This document shows, piece by piece, positions 19,701 to 28,980 of a DNA stretch of 64,000 nt. The stretch comes from Singulisphaera sp. GP187. GTDB taxonomy: Bacteria > Planctomycetota > Planctomycetia > Isosphaerales > Isosphaeraceae. The notes beneath the pieces were generated by a model. It was not told the origin of the DNA, searched no databases, and worked only from the letters and a program-made list of their open reading frames with translations. How positions within the stretch are numbered: position 1 is the stretch's first letter; the number at the start of each line of letters is the position of its first letter. Made by a program: the position numbers and the translations under genes. The stretch lies in assembly GCF_900129635.1 (NCBI RefSeq), contig NZ_FSRB01000001.1, forward strand, positions 4,007,501 through 4,071,500, given 5' to 3'.

Positions 19701-20664
19701 CGCCAACTTCCTGACCCGGGACGCGGCGACAACGGCGTCGGTGACTCAGTCGAACTCAACGGTCGACTTGAGCTCGTCGGACCTCAATCCGAGCGCACGC
19801 GAAGCGATCACGCTGACGGCGCGGGTCGCCGCCTCGAATGGCGGCACGATTGCCCCCACCGGCACGGTCCGGTTCTTCTCCAACGGCGTCTTGATCGGCT
19901 CGGGCACCCTGACCAACGGCGTGGCAACCCTCGTCACGACGGCTCTGTCGGTGGGTGTCGACACCATCACCGCGGTCTACCAAGGCGACTCGAACTTCAC
20001 CAGCTCCTCGTCGCCGGCCCTCACGGTCGTCTCCGGCACCCAGACCGAACGGTTCCTCAACCAGGTCTACATCAACTCGAACGGCCGGCCGGCAACCCTG
20101 GATGAGCTCGACTTCTACCGCACCCAACTGGCGATCGGCGTGCCGCGGCATAAGGTCGTCGCCCGAATCGTGAACAGCCCGAACGGCCAGGCCCACGCGG
20201 TGACCACCGTCTATCGCACCTTCCTCCGCCGCGAGCCGACCTTCCGCGAGGTGCTCCGCGGCCTCCAGAGCCAGAAGAAGTCCCAAGGCTTCGGCGCCGA
20301 GATCGATGTCCTCGGCTCGCACGAGTACTATCAGACGCAAGGCGGCGGAACGATCGATGGCTTCCTGACCGCCCTCTACGCCGACGTGCTGGGAACTGCG
20401 ATCCCGAGCTCGGCCCAAGCCCGGCTGAGCCGAGAACTGCGGCAAGGCGTTTCGAGAGCCTCGGTCGCCAGCTCCGTGGTGCTCAGCCAACCGGGCAAAT
20501 CCGCCTTCGTCACCTTCCTCTACCAGCAGTTCTTCGCCACCACCCCCACCACCCAGCAGCGGGCACGCTCGGTGGGAATCCTCAACCGAGGCGGTTTCGT
20601 CAACCAGGTGGTCACCGACCTGCTCTCCTCCAACGACTTCTATAATCAGTTCTCTAACTCCTGA
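16714..20664 (+). CDS. Large secreted protein: beta-strand repeat, eight Ig-like repeats, DUF4214-like end
   Basis: 1316 residues. The N-terminus is basic and holds LGLEALESRLAPA, the planctomycete LE-x-R-type motif also seen in the metalloprotease at 3542-4960. Residues ~45-335 look like an autotransporter-associated beta-strand repeat (GAGELNLTAANPYTGNTTV). Residues ~337-1107 are eight Ig-like repeats of about 95 residues (Big_3_5 type), each with PTGTVEFF, SLGTATL, GVATL and ITAxYxGDxxF landmarks. Residues ~1109-1316 (TERFLNQVYINSNGRPAT) resemble DUF4214. It is probably a surface or adhesin-like protein. Several repeats share long identical DNA stretches, pointing to recent internal recombination. 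The gene is followed by a strong terminator. Confidence 0.88.
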   Translation: MSLFSPRRKLWGVGRSSGQKRRTHRLSQYGLGLEALESRLAPATSIWNGAVDGLWSTAGNWDTPPTAGSDLVFPNGAGHLANTNDLAVGTSFASFTVSGGGYAIGGAAINLAGLLDASHTSGTDTINLPINFTGSTTVEVDQAGAVLVLGGVLTTEGLNKTGAGELNLTAANPYTGNTTVAGGVLVVDGPQGGSPVVVNAGASLRGSGTVGAITAVSGTVRPGNAGPAILTSHGNLTLDAASTYAVALNGTTAGTDYSQLGVNGQISLGNATLQTTLGYTPAGHDQLLILNNTGAAAINGTFAGLPQGATVVVANEAFQISYTGGDGNDVVLTHLLGSTTTVTAAPNSTVFGQTVLLTATVAASAPGQPNSPTGTVEFFSGTTSLGTATLNAGTAILSTFALPTGTDTVTAKYKGDADFGPSTSPGFTVTVAQASTVTSLSVTPTTAVIGQSVTLTSTVAAASPGSGTPTGTVEFFSGTTSLGTATLNNGVATFSTTNLPLGNDSITAKYLGSTDYAANTSAPVIATVSQASTITTLTTAPNPSSVGQPTLLTATIAAVSPGTGLPTGTVEFFNGTTSLGTGTLSNGVATLSTSVLPLGTSTLTARYLGDANYIASTSAAKSQTVSPATTTTLNANPTSVAFGATVTLTATVAPVSGTGTLTGNVIFMSGTTPLGTAAVIGGVATLKTNTIPGGSNAITAQYQGDTNFGGSTSTAVNVTVAKVNTTSTLKVSPLNSGLGNPVTLTATITSTSTSTVKPSGTVRFLDGAVLLGTATVDSNGIATLTSSSLTLGSHSITAQYEGDGNFNSSISPAVTQNVGQLTTTTLSVNPNASVFGQAVVLTSTITSTAAGTPTGTVEFFSGTTSLGTATLNNGVATLTTTALPTGVNSAITAVYSGDPTFGTSTSTARTVTVTKADTTIAVAVKPNPAGFGQQWTLTANIVAASPGSGTPTGTVQFYSNGIAIGSVVNVVNGVATLLTSATPQGASTITARYSGDANFLTRDAATTASVTQSNSTVDLSSSDLNPSAREAITLTARVAASNGGTIAPTGTVRFFSNGVLIGSGTLTNGVATLVTTALSVGVDTITAVYQGDSNFTSSSSPALTVVSGTQTERFLNQVYINSNGRPATLDELDFYRTQLAIGVPRHKVVARIVNSPNGQAHAVTTVYRTFLRREPTFREVLRGLQSQKKSQGFGAEIDVLGSHEYYQTQGGGTIDGFLTALYADVLGTAIPSSAQARLSRELRQGVSRASVASSVVLSQPGKSAFVTFLYQQFFATTPTTQQRARSVGILNRGGFVNQVVTDLLSSNDFYNQFSNS

Positions 20665-20691
20665 CCCTTCGGACTCGTCCGACAAACCAAC

Positions 20692-20733
20692 CCCGGGGGC
20701 GGTGACGATCAACGGATCGTCACCGCCCCCGGG
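20692..20733 (+). terminator. Strong hairpin terminator after the Ig-repeat gene
   Basis: A perfect 19-bp GC-rich stem (20692-20710 with 20715-20733) around an AACG loop, 28 bp after the stop codon. It is followed by TCGTTTCC, so the U-tract is short. The fold is symmetric, but the nearest minus-strand gene is far away. Confidence 0.8.
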
Positions 20734-21025
20734 TCGTTTCCTCCCCCTGCCCCGATAAGCGTCACGGGTCCGCCCGGCCGCCCCCCCCTCTTCAAAGTGG
20801 CGCATGGACGTGCGAGAATCGCACTGTCCCCTTTGGGCTCTCACCGTTCCCCCTGGGCCTGGTCTTCATCCACAATGCGCAAGGACGCAGACACCTGGAG
20901 ATCCTCCCTTGATGCGGCCCAAAACCGGCCGCAATCATATACATTAACAATTAGCTATTCAAAATAGACCAACACCCAATAGGCCAACTACCTAAGATCC
21001 GATCAAGCCCGTTGCGAGATACGCC
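20734..21025. other. Upstream region of the HEAT-repeat gene
   Basis: It contains a small hairpin (TGCGGCC at 20913-20919 with GGCCGCA at 20927-20933) and a distinctly AT-rich patch at about 20935-20990, likely promoter DNA. No gene is supported. Confidence 0.4.
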
Positions 21026-23137
21026 ATGCGATTGCCACGGACGATGATGCGTCGCGGGGTGGTGCCGATGGTCGTCGGGGCCGTCGGCATCATCATCCTC
21101 GTCGTATGGCTTGAGCCGGCACAAGCCGACGAGCCACGCGCGTTCTGCGGCAAGACGGTCGACGGATGGATCGAGGTCCTACGCCACGGATCGACCCGCA
21201 AGCGTACGGCGGCCACCCAGGCCTTGCGGTATTTCGGGCCGGAAGCCAAGAAAGCGGTCCCGGACTTGATCGACTACCTGCGGGACCGCGACGTCCGGCA
21301 CGAACCCGGGGCCGTCTTCGCCCTCGGGCGAATCGGGCCGGCCGCCGCGCCAGCGGTCCCCCTCCTGATCCCAGGTTACCTGACGGAAGGGTGTAACCTC
21401 GCCAAGTCGGGTACTTTTCTCGAAGGAAATGGGGGGGCGCCCGGGGACGCCCTGGTCGGGATCGGCGCCCCGGCGGTACCGGCACTGATCGAGATCCTGA
21501 ATGGGCCGAACACGGAGATGCGGCCCTGCGCGGCGTCAACCCTGGCCGACATCGGTCCCGCGGCGAAGGCCGCTGTCCCGTCGCTCATCCGTGCGCTCCA
21601 GGTGGAGAAGGCGGTTCGCGACGATCCGGAATCGAGTGCTCTGCGGCGCTGGGCCATCGTGGCCCTCGGCCGGATCGGTGCCGGCGCCGAGGAGGCAGTG
21701 CCGTCCCTGAATATATTGCTCGATCATGATCTCAAAAACATCAGCACAATCTCATTTGACGAATGGCCGATTGTGGAGGCCCTGGACCAGATCGGCGAAC
21801 CTCCGGTCATCAAACTGATTGACGCATTCGTGAAAGAGGATGGCGCAGAGTGGGGTGGAGACCTCGCCCGACTCGGGCCGAGGGCCCGGGCGGCCGTCCC
21901 CACGCTCCGCAAGGCGCTCAACGACCGGCGACTCGAAGTTCGCATGGAGGCGGCCCTCGCGCTGGTCGCCATCGACCCCCCAGCGCCGGACGCAATCGCG
22001 ATTCTGATCGACACGTTGGAGCATCATACCGAGGAAGCCGATCGGATCGCCGAGCCGCTCGCCCGGCTCGGCCCCGCGGCCAAGGCGGCGTTACCTGTGC
22101 TCCTCAGCCAGATCACGCAGGAGTCTGCCTGGAACGAAGCCATTGAGGCGCTGGTTCAAATCGATCCGGAGGGCAAAGTCTGTGTTCCGGCCCTGATCAC
22201 GGCCTTGAAACAGGATGACCCCGAAATCGTCGGCATTGCCGCCAAAGCCCTCGGATTGCTCGGCCCCCGAGCGAAAGCGGCCATTCCGACACTCGCAACG
22301 ACGTTGACCCGCAAGCTAAAGCGCCCGTTCGACGGCGAGGGAGATCCGCTCGTTGAGGCCGCGAAGGCCCTCGGCCGGATCGGCCCCGCGGCGCAAACGG
22401 CGATTCCCGCCCTGATCGAGGCCGTGAAATTTCGCCGCCTCGTCCCTGTGTTCGGAGGGCTCTTGGAAGATGAAGAGGAAATCAATTTCGAACACGCCAC
22501 CGCCGCTGCTCGTGTTCTCGGCGCTTTTGAGCCGGCGGCGAAAGCGGCGGTTCCCGTCTTGATCGAGGTCCTCCAATCCCAGGAAAAGGATGATGAGAAC
22601 TGGGTGCTTCGCCGTGAGGCGGCCCTCACCCTGGGCCGGATCGGACCGGAAGCCAAGGCGGCCGTCCCTGCGCTCCGGAAAGTTTTGGAGGAGCATCCCC
22701 CGCGGCCGTCACCTGACCTGGTGGTTGGCATGTACCCCCAAGTCGGGGATGCGGCGGCGGTCGCCCTCTTTTACCTGGCCCCGGACGGCGAACAGGTCGC
22801 CAAGTCCTGGGCCGATCGGTTGAACTCGCCCGAGCGACGAGCGTTCGTACTCGGGGCCGTCGGTACGGCCAGCGTCGAGGGAGAGCTCATCGCGCGAATG
22901 TGGCTGGAGTCCCTCAACGGCGTCCTCGCCCAAGGAGAACGCGAAGGTGATGAGCTTCTCTATGTCGAGGGGTACTTTGAGCGCCTCGGGAGCCTCGGTG
23001 TCGGTGCCCAACCCGCGATCCCCCGGCTCCGCGAACTTCAAAAGCATCGAAATTCGTGGATCCGCCAGTGGGCGGCCGAAACCCTCGCACAGATCGAACC
23101 GTCTGCCAAGACGCCCCTGACCTCGCCTCCGCCTTAG
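21026..23137 (+). CDS. Exported or membrane-anchored HEAT-repeat protein
   Basis: 703 residues. An N-terminal hydrophobic segment (VVGAVGIIILVVWLEPA, residues 16-32) serves as signal or anchor. After it come at least twelve PBS-lyase-type HEAT repeats, each with G-P-x-A-x-x-A-V-P-x-L-I and an A-L-G-R-I-G-P element (for example AVFALGRIGPAA, AAKALGRIGPAA). Such solenoids are protein-interaction scaffolds; there is no catalytic motif. The family is abundant in planctomycetes and its partners are unknown. The ATG at 21026 is the first in frame; the ATGs at residues 7 and 8 are alternatives that would also keep the anchor. Confidence 0.85.
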   Translation: MRLPRTMMRRGVVPMVVGAVGIIILVVWLEPAQADEPRAFCGKTVDGWIEVLRHGSTRKRTAATQALRYFGPEAKKAVPDLIDYLRDRDVRHEPGAVFALGRIGPAAAPAVPLLIPGYLTEGCNLAKSGTFLEGNGGAPGDALVGIGAPAVPALIEILNGPNTEMRPCAASTLADIGPAAKAAVPSLIRALQVEKAVRDDPESSALRRWAIVALGRIGAGAEEAVPSLNILLDHDLKNISTISFDEWPIVEALDQIGEPPVIKLIDAFVKEDGAEWGGDLARLGPRARAAVPTLRKALNDRRLEVRMEAALALVAIDPPAPDAIAILIDTLEHHTEEADRIAEPLARLGPAAKAALPVLLSQITQESAWNEAIEALVQIDPEGKVCVPALITALKQDDPEIVGIAAKALGLLGPRAKAAIPTLATTLTRKLKRPFDGEGDPLVEAAKALGRIGPAAQTAIPALIEAVKFRRLVPVFGGLLEDEEEINFEHATAAARVLGAFEPAAKAAVPVLIEVLQSQEKDDENWVLRREAALTLGRIGPEAKAAVPALRKVLEEHPPRPSPDLVVGMYPQVGDAAAVALFYLAPDGEQVAKSWADRLNSPERRAFVLGAVGTASVEGELIARMWLESLNGVLAQGEREGDELLYVEGYFERLGSLGVGAQPAIPRLRELQKHRNSWIRQWAAETLAQIEPSAKTPLTSPPP

Positions 23138-23768
23138 ACCACACGAGACATGCACAATCGACAATCACTAGATTCACAGCCGAGACGTTGGTCTACCGCG
23201 GTTCACCGATGGATTACATACACATCGGTTTCATCATCGCATTGCCAATGCGCCTGCGGGGAGTATTTTGACAGGGAGATCATCCCTGGCATGGCAGCCC
23301 CGAAGCGACTGTGTTGAAAATCAGGTAACACTGGAGTCTGTCGCAAGGCAACCGGGCCGTCTGCCTGCTCCGGAGGCCGAAATTCGCGGGAAGCCGGGGG
23401 AAGACGACGCGGAGCGTCGCGGACGGCATTCCCACGCAGAGCGCTATGCATGACCCACAAGTGGGGGGTCTGGCCCGGTGTCCAGCGAGGGTCATCGGCG
23501 CAAGTGCTTGAGAGTCCTCCAGTTGTGGCATCCAGTTCGGACCGCGGCCCCCTTCCGTAACCTCCGGATTGCTAACGACTTACGACTTGTGGGTAAGGCA
23601 TAGCGCAGAGCGTAGGAACGAGATCCCGGTATCCTTGCTATAGTCTCAAAAACGATGATTCCACGTTTCAAACGACATTGAATACAAAGCACCTGACTAC
23701 AACTGAGACGCCGACAACCTGAAGCGGCTGGCTCCCCACCGGATGATCAAGCAACTGAAGGAGCGACT
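23138..23768. other. Intergenic stretch with a family-C half repeat
   Basis: About 630 bp with no credible gene. It holds the family-C repeat at 23401-23442 and, right before the next gene, AAGGAG 6 nt upstream of the ATG at 23769. Nothing else was identified. Confidence 0.5.
23401..23442 (-). repeat. Family-C repeat, partial copy (uninterrupted intron site)
   Basis: Carries the hairpin CGACGCGGAGCGTCG followed by CGGACGGCATTCCCACGC. On the opposite strand this equals the right part of the family-C element at 47655-47700. It keeps the junction GGA/CGGCATT unbroken, which is exactly where the group II intron at 30654-32549 splits its own copy. The second hairpin is truncated after GCAGAGCG. 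Confidence 0.8.
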
Positions 23769-26700
23769 ATGCGTTTGACACCCAGGCTCTTTGTCAACCA
23801 GGCGGCCGTACTCATGTCGTCCGCCAGCATGCACTTCATCCGATTCGGGGCGGCGCACCGGCCCATGCTGGCGGCACTTGCTCTGGTTCTGATGGGTGCG
23901 TCGGTAGGCGTCGGCTCCCAGGAGCCACCCGAAAAACCAACGGCCGACAAGCCGGGCCAGGCAGACTCGAATCGGACTCCGACTGAGGTTCTCGACGCGG
24001 ACGAGATCGTGCGCCAGCTTGCGGCCCGATCCTCGAGCTGGATCATGCCATCGGCTGCACTCAAGACACTTGAATACGACCTCATCTTTAACCCGACGAT
24101 CACGACCATCAAGGCCACACGGGGAGAACGCCGACGCGAGAGCGTCTGGATGGGGGCGACGCTCGAGACCGGTTTTCGCGAGTTGATGCGAACGCCGGAT
24201 AAGTTCCAGATCGACCTCAAGAGGAAGGCGGGCGCGGAGAGGCTCACGCTGCTAGCGAAGCTGAAGGACGAAAACGGGTTCATCGCCGTCCAGATCGGTA
24301 ACGGCGTCGAAAATTCCTGGAGTGGTTTCTTCTCCCATTCCGTCCGCGAAGCCACGATCGTCGTCGATGCCAAGCGGCTCGTGCCGCTCGAAGAACGGCT
24401 CGGTTCGACGACGATTCGCTACAACGACTGGCAAGAGATCGGCGCCGACAAGTGGATCCCTCGGCGGATCGACGTCATCAAGGACGCCACTCACTACCGA
24501 ATGCACTTCGCCTGGCTCGGCGATGCCGTCTGGTTGTTACGGCTCTCCGAATCGATCGGCCCCAAGGGAACCACCGCGCGGACCCGCACCCGGAACTTCA
24601 AGGTCAACGGCCGAGAAATCGTGGTCCCTCCGACGGAGGAGGAACAACGTTCGCGACAGGCCGCGCGCGAGCTCCTCGCGATGCTCGACCATAACCGCCC
24701 CTGGCTCGACGACGGCCCGACGGGCGCCGGTTGGCGGCCGCCATTCCAGTCGCTCTCGTACACCTTCCACACGGTGCGGGAGGACGTTCGCGAGGCTTGC
24801 ATGCTCAACCGCGAGGGCGAGACGGCCTTCGAGGTCTCCCACGACGGCCTCGGGAAGATGAAAGGCAGGCTCGGCGACCGGAGGATCGCCTTGAAGACGC
24901 AGGAGAGCGCGGTGTCCAAACGAGGTGCCCGGTTCGCGCGGATCTTCGACCGGTCGGAGCAGGATCGAGGACAACCTTACGACCTCGCCCTCAAGCGTTA
25001 CGCCCGGATCGGCTGCCAGTTCGACCTTCCGCTGTTCCGCTACCGCGATCAACTCGAATTCGCCACGGTCGCGATCGAGGACGGCACCCGAGCCGGCCGC
25101 CCCTGCCGGGTCGCGACCGTCTCGAATCTCCACGGAGCCAAGCTCGGGTGCGGGACGATGCTCGCCTTCACGTCATGGTCCTATCTGCATGACATGATTC
25201 CGATCAAGGAGGTCATCGAAATCGACCCGGTCCGGAACGTACCGATCCACGAGACGCTCGTGAGCTCGTGGGACAAGAAAACGTTCGAGATCGATTTTCG
25301 CGACTACGTCGAGGTTGAGCCCGGCCAATGGGCACCTCGGTCGATCCGAATCGAGGCGAACGACGGATTCACCTGCGAGTATCGCTTTCAACTCGTCGCC
25401 GGCACGCATTGGATGCTTGCTGACGTCATCTCCTGGTTCAAGCCCGAGGACAAGAGCCGCGGTGTTGTAGAAGACGTCCGAATCGACGGCCTGGAACGGC
25501 TCGACGAGTCGCTCCGGCAGGTCGAGGCGACGCGGGCTCTGTTCGGCGGCGCAGGTGAGTCGGACCGGCGGGTCGACATCGCAACCGTCCCCTTCTCCAT
25601 CGGTCGCGCGATTCGCAATGGGCCCTATGAGATCAAGGTGACCGCCGGCGACAGGCAAACCGTCGTCGTCTCCGCAACCACGAACGAACCGACCGCACCC
25701 GACGCCGTACCGCTCGGATTCCTTGACGAGAAACAAAGGTTACTGTTCGCGGCCACGGTCACGCTTGCGGACCAGAACGGGGCAAGGCGAGGCTCCGTAT
25801 CGCTCCGCAGTTCGCAGCCCTGGCGGTCGGTCCGATCGATCGCGGTGCCGGTCGGAGCTGCGGACGCGGTACGGCGGCCCTTGAGCGTGGTCCCGATCCG
25901 CTGGGGCGAGACGTTCACCGTCAACATCCCCGACGCCAAGGAGGGCGAAAACCCAAGTTATGGAAGCAAGTCGCCACGTGCGGCTCTGACCCGAGCCTGG
26001 CAAGGCCGGCTCGATCGGACCGAGGAGGGAACGGCCAAACTGACCATGGATCTCGTGAGCATCGACGGCCCACGGGAGTTCAATCTCGACCTCGCCGTGA
26101 TCCTCCTGGGTGAATCCGGCGAGCTCATTTCGGGCGGGCAGCTCGCGACCAGCCTCAGGGTCGTCTCCGATCCGGTGGAACCGCGTTTCGAGGTCAACCT
26201 GGGCAAGTTCCGCGGCGGGACCGAGCCGAAATCGATGGCGATCGGCATCGCACCCGGCGAAATCCTCTCTGCGCAGATGGGCTCGTTCTGGGGAATGTCT
26301 ATGCGAGCCGTCTTTCCCTTTGAAATTTCCGCACTGCTCGCCGCCCCCGACGAAAGCTGTCGACGGATCGGTCTCGCCGAACTCACGAACGATGCGTTCA
26401 TAAGGCGGAATTTCCAATATGAGTTCTTTGAGGGGTACGAGGTCGGCAAACGGCCGAACTCGCGCCTCACGTTGCTGGAGTCCCACGTCGAGTCGCTTGT
26501 CGAAATTGTCGGAACGAGTGACGCGGCCGATGTGAAGGCCAACGCCGCGCGACTCCTCGCCTACTCGGAATCGGAACGAGCGGCCGGCGTGCTCGAACCG
26601 CTGGCCGCGGACACCGCTCTACAAGTCCGTGAGGCCGCCGCAATCGGCCTGACGTTCCTGGGGCGGCCCGATCATCTCGCCCTGCTGCGATCGATTCTCG

Positions 26701-27695
26701 ATCGCAAAGCCCCCGCAAATGTGGCGGCCCCAGGCAACGTGAGCGCCGAATTTAGCGCGTTCCAGCGCGTTGAGGAGGACAGTCTCGTCGCCCTGGGACG
26801 CCAACGTTCCGACGCCGCCGTCGACCTGCTCGGCGAGACGCTCCTGGCGAGCCTCGAAGCCCTGCGACCGGTAACGGACGAGAAGGGACAGAGCCTTGTG
26901 GGCCGAACCTACCGGGTCCACACCCTCTGCAAACTCCTCGGCCGTACGGAGAACCCTCACGCGGTCCGCTGGCTGATCTCGGCCACCGACCTCATCGGCC
27001 GACGACCGGACCTGGCCAAGCACTTCGGCCGGAGCGAGCTGATGCAGGCGCTCGCCCACTTCCCTGAGCAGACGAAGGATCGCATCATCGCCGAGCTCGA
27101 AACCGGTTCCGAGCCCGGCGAATGGATTCGCGCCGTCAAAAACGACGGCGATGCCGACGTCCTCAAAGCCATCCGCACGATGCTCCGCCGCAATGACCTC
27201 ACCGCCAGCGCCACGGACTCGGGGATCGGCTATCTCCAGAACGTCGACACTCCGGAGGCGCTCGACGGACTCCGCGAGGTGTACGACCGCGGACTGTTGC
27301 GCAACGAGCCTCGCCCCTGGCTGAGACTCTGCCAGGTGTTGGCGTCCCGAGGCGACAGCCGCGGGCTCGCCGATGCCTACAAGGTCCTCATCGACTTACA
27401 GCATCCCGCCGAGCCCCCCGCGGAGGAGCAGCCACGGCGAGAATGGCAGAGTGCCCGAGCGGATCGGCAGCACGAAGCCGAGGCGGTTTTCGGGCGGGCG
27501 TCGAAGGAGCTTCTCGCCGAGTTCGTCCTCTCCAAAACCGAGACCACCGCGCCCGAAGAACGTCAGGTGGTGCTCCAGCTCCTCTGGAAGTTGCCGGACC
27601 TCCCCCAGCCCTTCGCAGCCGTGCTCCCGCGATGGGCGGATGACGCCAATCCGCAGGTCGCCGAGCAGACCCGGCGGCTGCTCGACCGCGACTGA
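23769..27695 (+). CDS. Large exported protein of unknown function with HEAT-like C-terminus
   Basis: 1308 residues. The N-terminus has a hydrophobic stretch (MLAALALVLMGASVGVG) typical of a signal peptide. Residues ~75-280 and ~320-550 each read as a beta-rich domain with similar landmarks (KWIPRRIDV and QWAPRSIRI), suggesting an internal duplication of a lipoprotein-carrier-like fold. Residues ~640-850 are beta-rich. From ~900 on, helical repeats resemble HEAT units (VREAAAIGLTFLGRPDHL). There is no enzyme motif. The ATG at 23769 has AAGGAG at ideal spacing. The neighbours do not form an operon with it. I cannot assign a function. Confidence 0.75.
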   Translation: MRLTPRLFVNQAAVLMSSASMHFIRFGAAHRPMLAALALVLMGASVGVGSQEPPEKPTADKPGQADSNRTPTEVLDADEIVRQLAARSSSWIMPSAALKTLEYDLIFNPTITTIKATRGERRRESVWMGATLETGFRELMRTPDKFQIDLKRKAGAERLTLLAKLKDENGFIAVQIGNGVENSWSGFFSHSVREATIVVDAKRLVPLEERLGSTTIRYNDWQEIGADKWIPRRIDVIKDATHYRMHFAWLGDAVWLLRLSESIGPKGTTARTRTRNFKVNGREIVVPPTEEEQRSRQAARELLAMLDHNRPWLDDGPTGAGWRPPFQSLSYTFHTVREDVREACMLNREGETAFEVSHDGLGKMKGRLGDRRIALKTQESAVSKRGARFARIFDRSEQDRGQPYDLALKRYARIGCQFDLPLFRYRDQLEFATVAIEDGTRAGRPCRVATVSNLHGAKLGCGTMLAFTSWSYLHDMIPIKEVIEIDPVRNVPIHETLVSSWDKKTFEIDFRDYVEVEPGQWAPRSIRIEANDGFTCEYRFQLVAGTHWMLADVISWFKPEDKSRGVVEDVRIDGLERLDESLRQVEATRALFGGAGESDRRVDIATVPFSIGRAIRNGPYEIKVTAGDRQTVVVSATTNEPTAPDAVPLGFLDEKQRLLFAATVTLADQNGARRGSVSLRSSQPWRSVRSIAVPVGAADAVRRPLSVVPIRWGETFTVNIPDAKEGENPSYGSKSPRAALTRAWQGRLDRTEEGTAKLTMDLVSIDGPREFNLDLAVILLGESGELISGGQLATSLRVVSDPVEPRFEVNLGKFRGGTEPKSMAIGIAPGEILSAQMGSFWGMSMRAVFPFEISALLAAPDESCRRIGLAELTNDAFIRRNFQYEFFEGYEVGKRPNSRLTLLESHVESLVEIVGTSDAADVKANAARLLAYSESERAAGVLEPLAADTALQVREAAAIGLTFLGRPDHLALLRSILDRKAPANVAAPGNVSAEFSAFQRVEEDSLVALGRQRSDAAVDLLGETLLASLEALRPVTDEKGQSLVGRTYRVHTLCKLLGRTENPHAVRWLISATDLIGRRPDLAKHFGRSELMQALAHFPEQTKDRIIAELETGSEPGEWIRAVKNDGDADVLKAIRTMLRRNDLTASATDSGIGYLQNVDTPEALDGLREVYDRGLLRNEPRPWLRLCQVLASRGDSRGLADAYKVLIDLQHPAEPPAEEQPRREWQSARADRQHEAEAVFGRASKELLAEFVLSKTETTAPEERQVVLQLLWKLPDLPQPFAAVLPRWADDANPQVAEQTRRLLDRD

Positions 27696-27755
27696 CCCGT
27701 GGCACCCAACGGCTTGCACATGATTCAACATAAAAGAAAGACAAGGTCCACCGGA

Positions 27756-28760
27756 TTAGTTCTTCCCCGAAGCCGGCTGGCGGAATCCCCGCTCGACGAC
27801 GTCCTTCGGATCGGTGGACACCGGACCGTCTCGCCACAGCCAGCGCATCATCTCCGGCAGGATCGCCCCGCCGAACTTCTGTCCGTGCCCGTTCATCCCC
27901 CACGAGTAGTTCACGTCGTACCCCTTCTGCGTGAGCGCCTTCATCAGCCGCACGTTCTGGTGGAACCAGTCCCGCGACTCGTCGTATTTGTCTTCGCGGA
28001 GGCCACGGTTATCGTTCCGGCCGTCACATAAGAATACCCGGATCGGTTTCTTCGCGCTCGCCAACACCTTCTCGGGGTAGACATGCCCGCCTCGCAGGTT
28101 CACGAAGCTGCCGACGTTGCTCAAGACCTTCCGGAAGTCGTCCGGCCGCTCCCACGCGACCGTGAACGCCGCGATCGCCCCCGAGCTCGAGCCGCCGATC
28201 CCGCGCATCTCCGGATCCTTCGAGATATTAAAATCTTTTTGCAGGGCCGGCATCAACTCCTCGGTGATCACCCGCGCGTACTTGTCGTCGAGCGAGTTGT
28301 ACTCGGTCGGCCGGTTGGTGTCCCGGTCTCCCCAGTTCCGCGGGGTGGGCTCGGGCTGGTCCGGCCGCCGGCCGGGGTTGATGAACACGCCGAGCATGAC
28401 CGGGATCTCGCGCCGATAGATCAGGTTGTCCATCACGTTCTGGGCTCGCATATCCCCCTTCTCGTCTTTGAACGCCTGCCCGTCCTGGTAGACCATCAGG
28501 GCGGCCGGAACGGCTGGGTCGTACTGGGCCGGGACGTAGACCCAGTACGTGTGCTGGGTGCCGGGGTAGACCTGGCTGGGGAGCGTGTACGGCCCGCGGA
28601 TTTCCCCCTTCGGGACGCCCTCCTGGGGCAGGGAGTCGGGCCCCAGCCGGTACTGGGAATCGGGCTTCGGGGGCGTGGAGGTCGATTGCCCCATCGCCTG
28701 CGTGAGGGACATGACCGCGACGCATCCGAGACCGACGGCGTAGGTGATCGCTTTTCTCAT
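27756..28760 (-). CDS. Secreted esterase (enterochelin esterase/esterase D-like)
   Basis: 334 residues starting MRKAITYAVGLGCVAVMS, a clear signal peptide. The body is an alpha/beta hydrolase of the putative-esterase family (PF00756 type): YWVYVPAQYD, ALMVYQDGQAF, GGSSSGAIAAF with the nucleophile near Ser192, FLCDGRND with a candidate acid, and MNGHGQKFGG with the His. Planctomycete members are often annotated as gluconolactonase-linked or carbohydrate esterases; the substrate here is unknown. The ATG at 28760 is chosen because GGGGAG lies 7 nt upstream and it gives a proper signal peptide. It is transcribed divergently from the Gfo/Idh/MocA gene. Confidence 0.87.
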   Translation of the reverse strand: MRKAITYAVGLGCVAVMSLTQAMGQSTSTPPKPDSQYRLGPDSLPQEGVPKGEIRGPYTLPSQVYPGTQHTYWVYVPAQYDPAVPAALMVYQDGQAFKDEKGDMRAQNVMDNLIYRREIPVMLGVFINPGRRPDQPEPTPRNWGDRDTNRPTEYNSLDDKYARVITEELMPALQKDFNISKDPEMRGIGGSSSGAIAAFTVAWERPDDFRKVLSNVGSFVNLRGGHVYPEKVLASAKKPIRVFLCDGRNDNRGLREDKYDESRDWFHQNVRLMKALTQKGYDVNYSWGMNGHGQKFGGAILPEMMRWLWRDGPVSTDPKDVVERGFRQPASGKN

Positions 28761-28980
28761 CCGACAACTCCCCGGAAGGACAGATTCTCGAACCAAATAG
28801 GACCGGGCGGCGCACCCGCGGATCCCGAGGAGTATCACCCAAGCCCGAGCGGCGGGCAAGGATCTGCCCCATCGGCAAACGCCGCATCGTCAAGCTCGGC
28901 TTGCGTGAGGGCGGAGGGCTGCTATCATACCCGCGCGTTCGTTAAGGGGGGGTTGTCGGGAGTTCAAGGAGGATGTCGCG

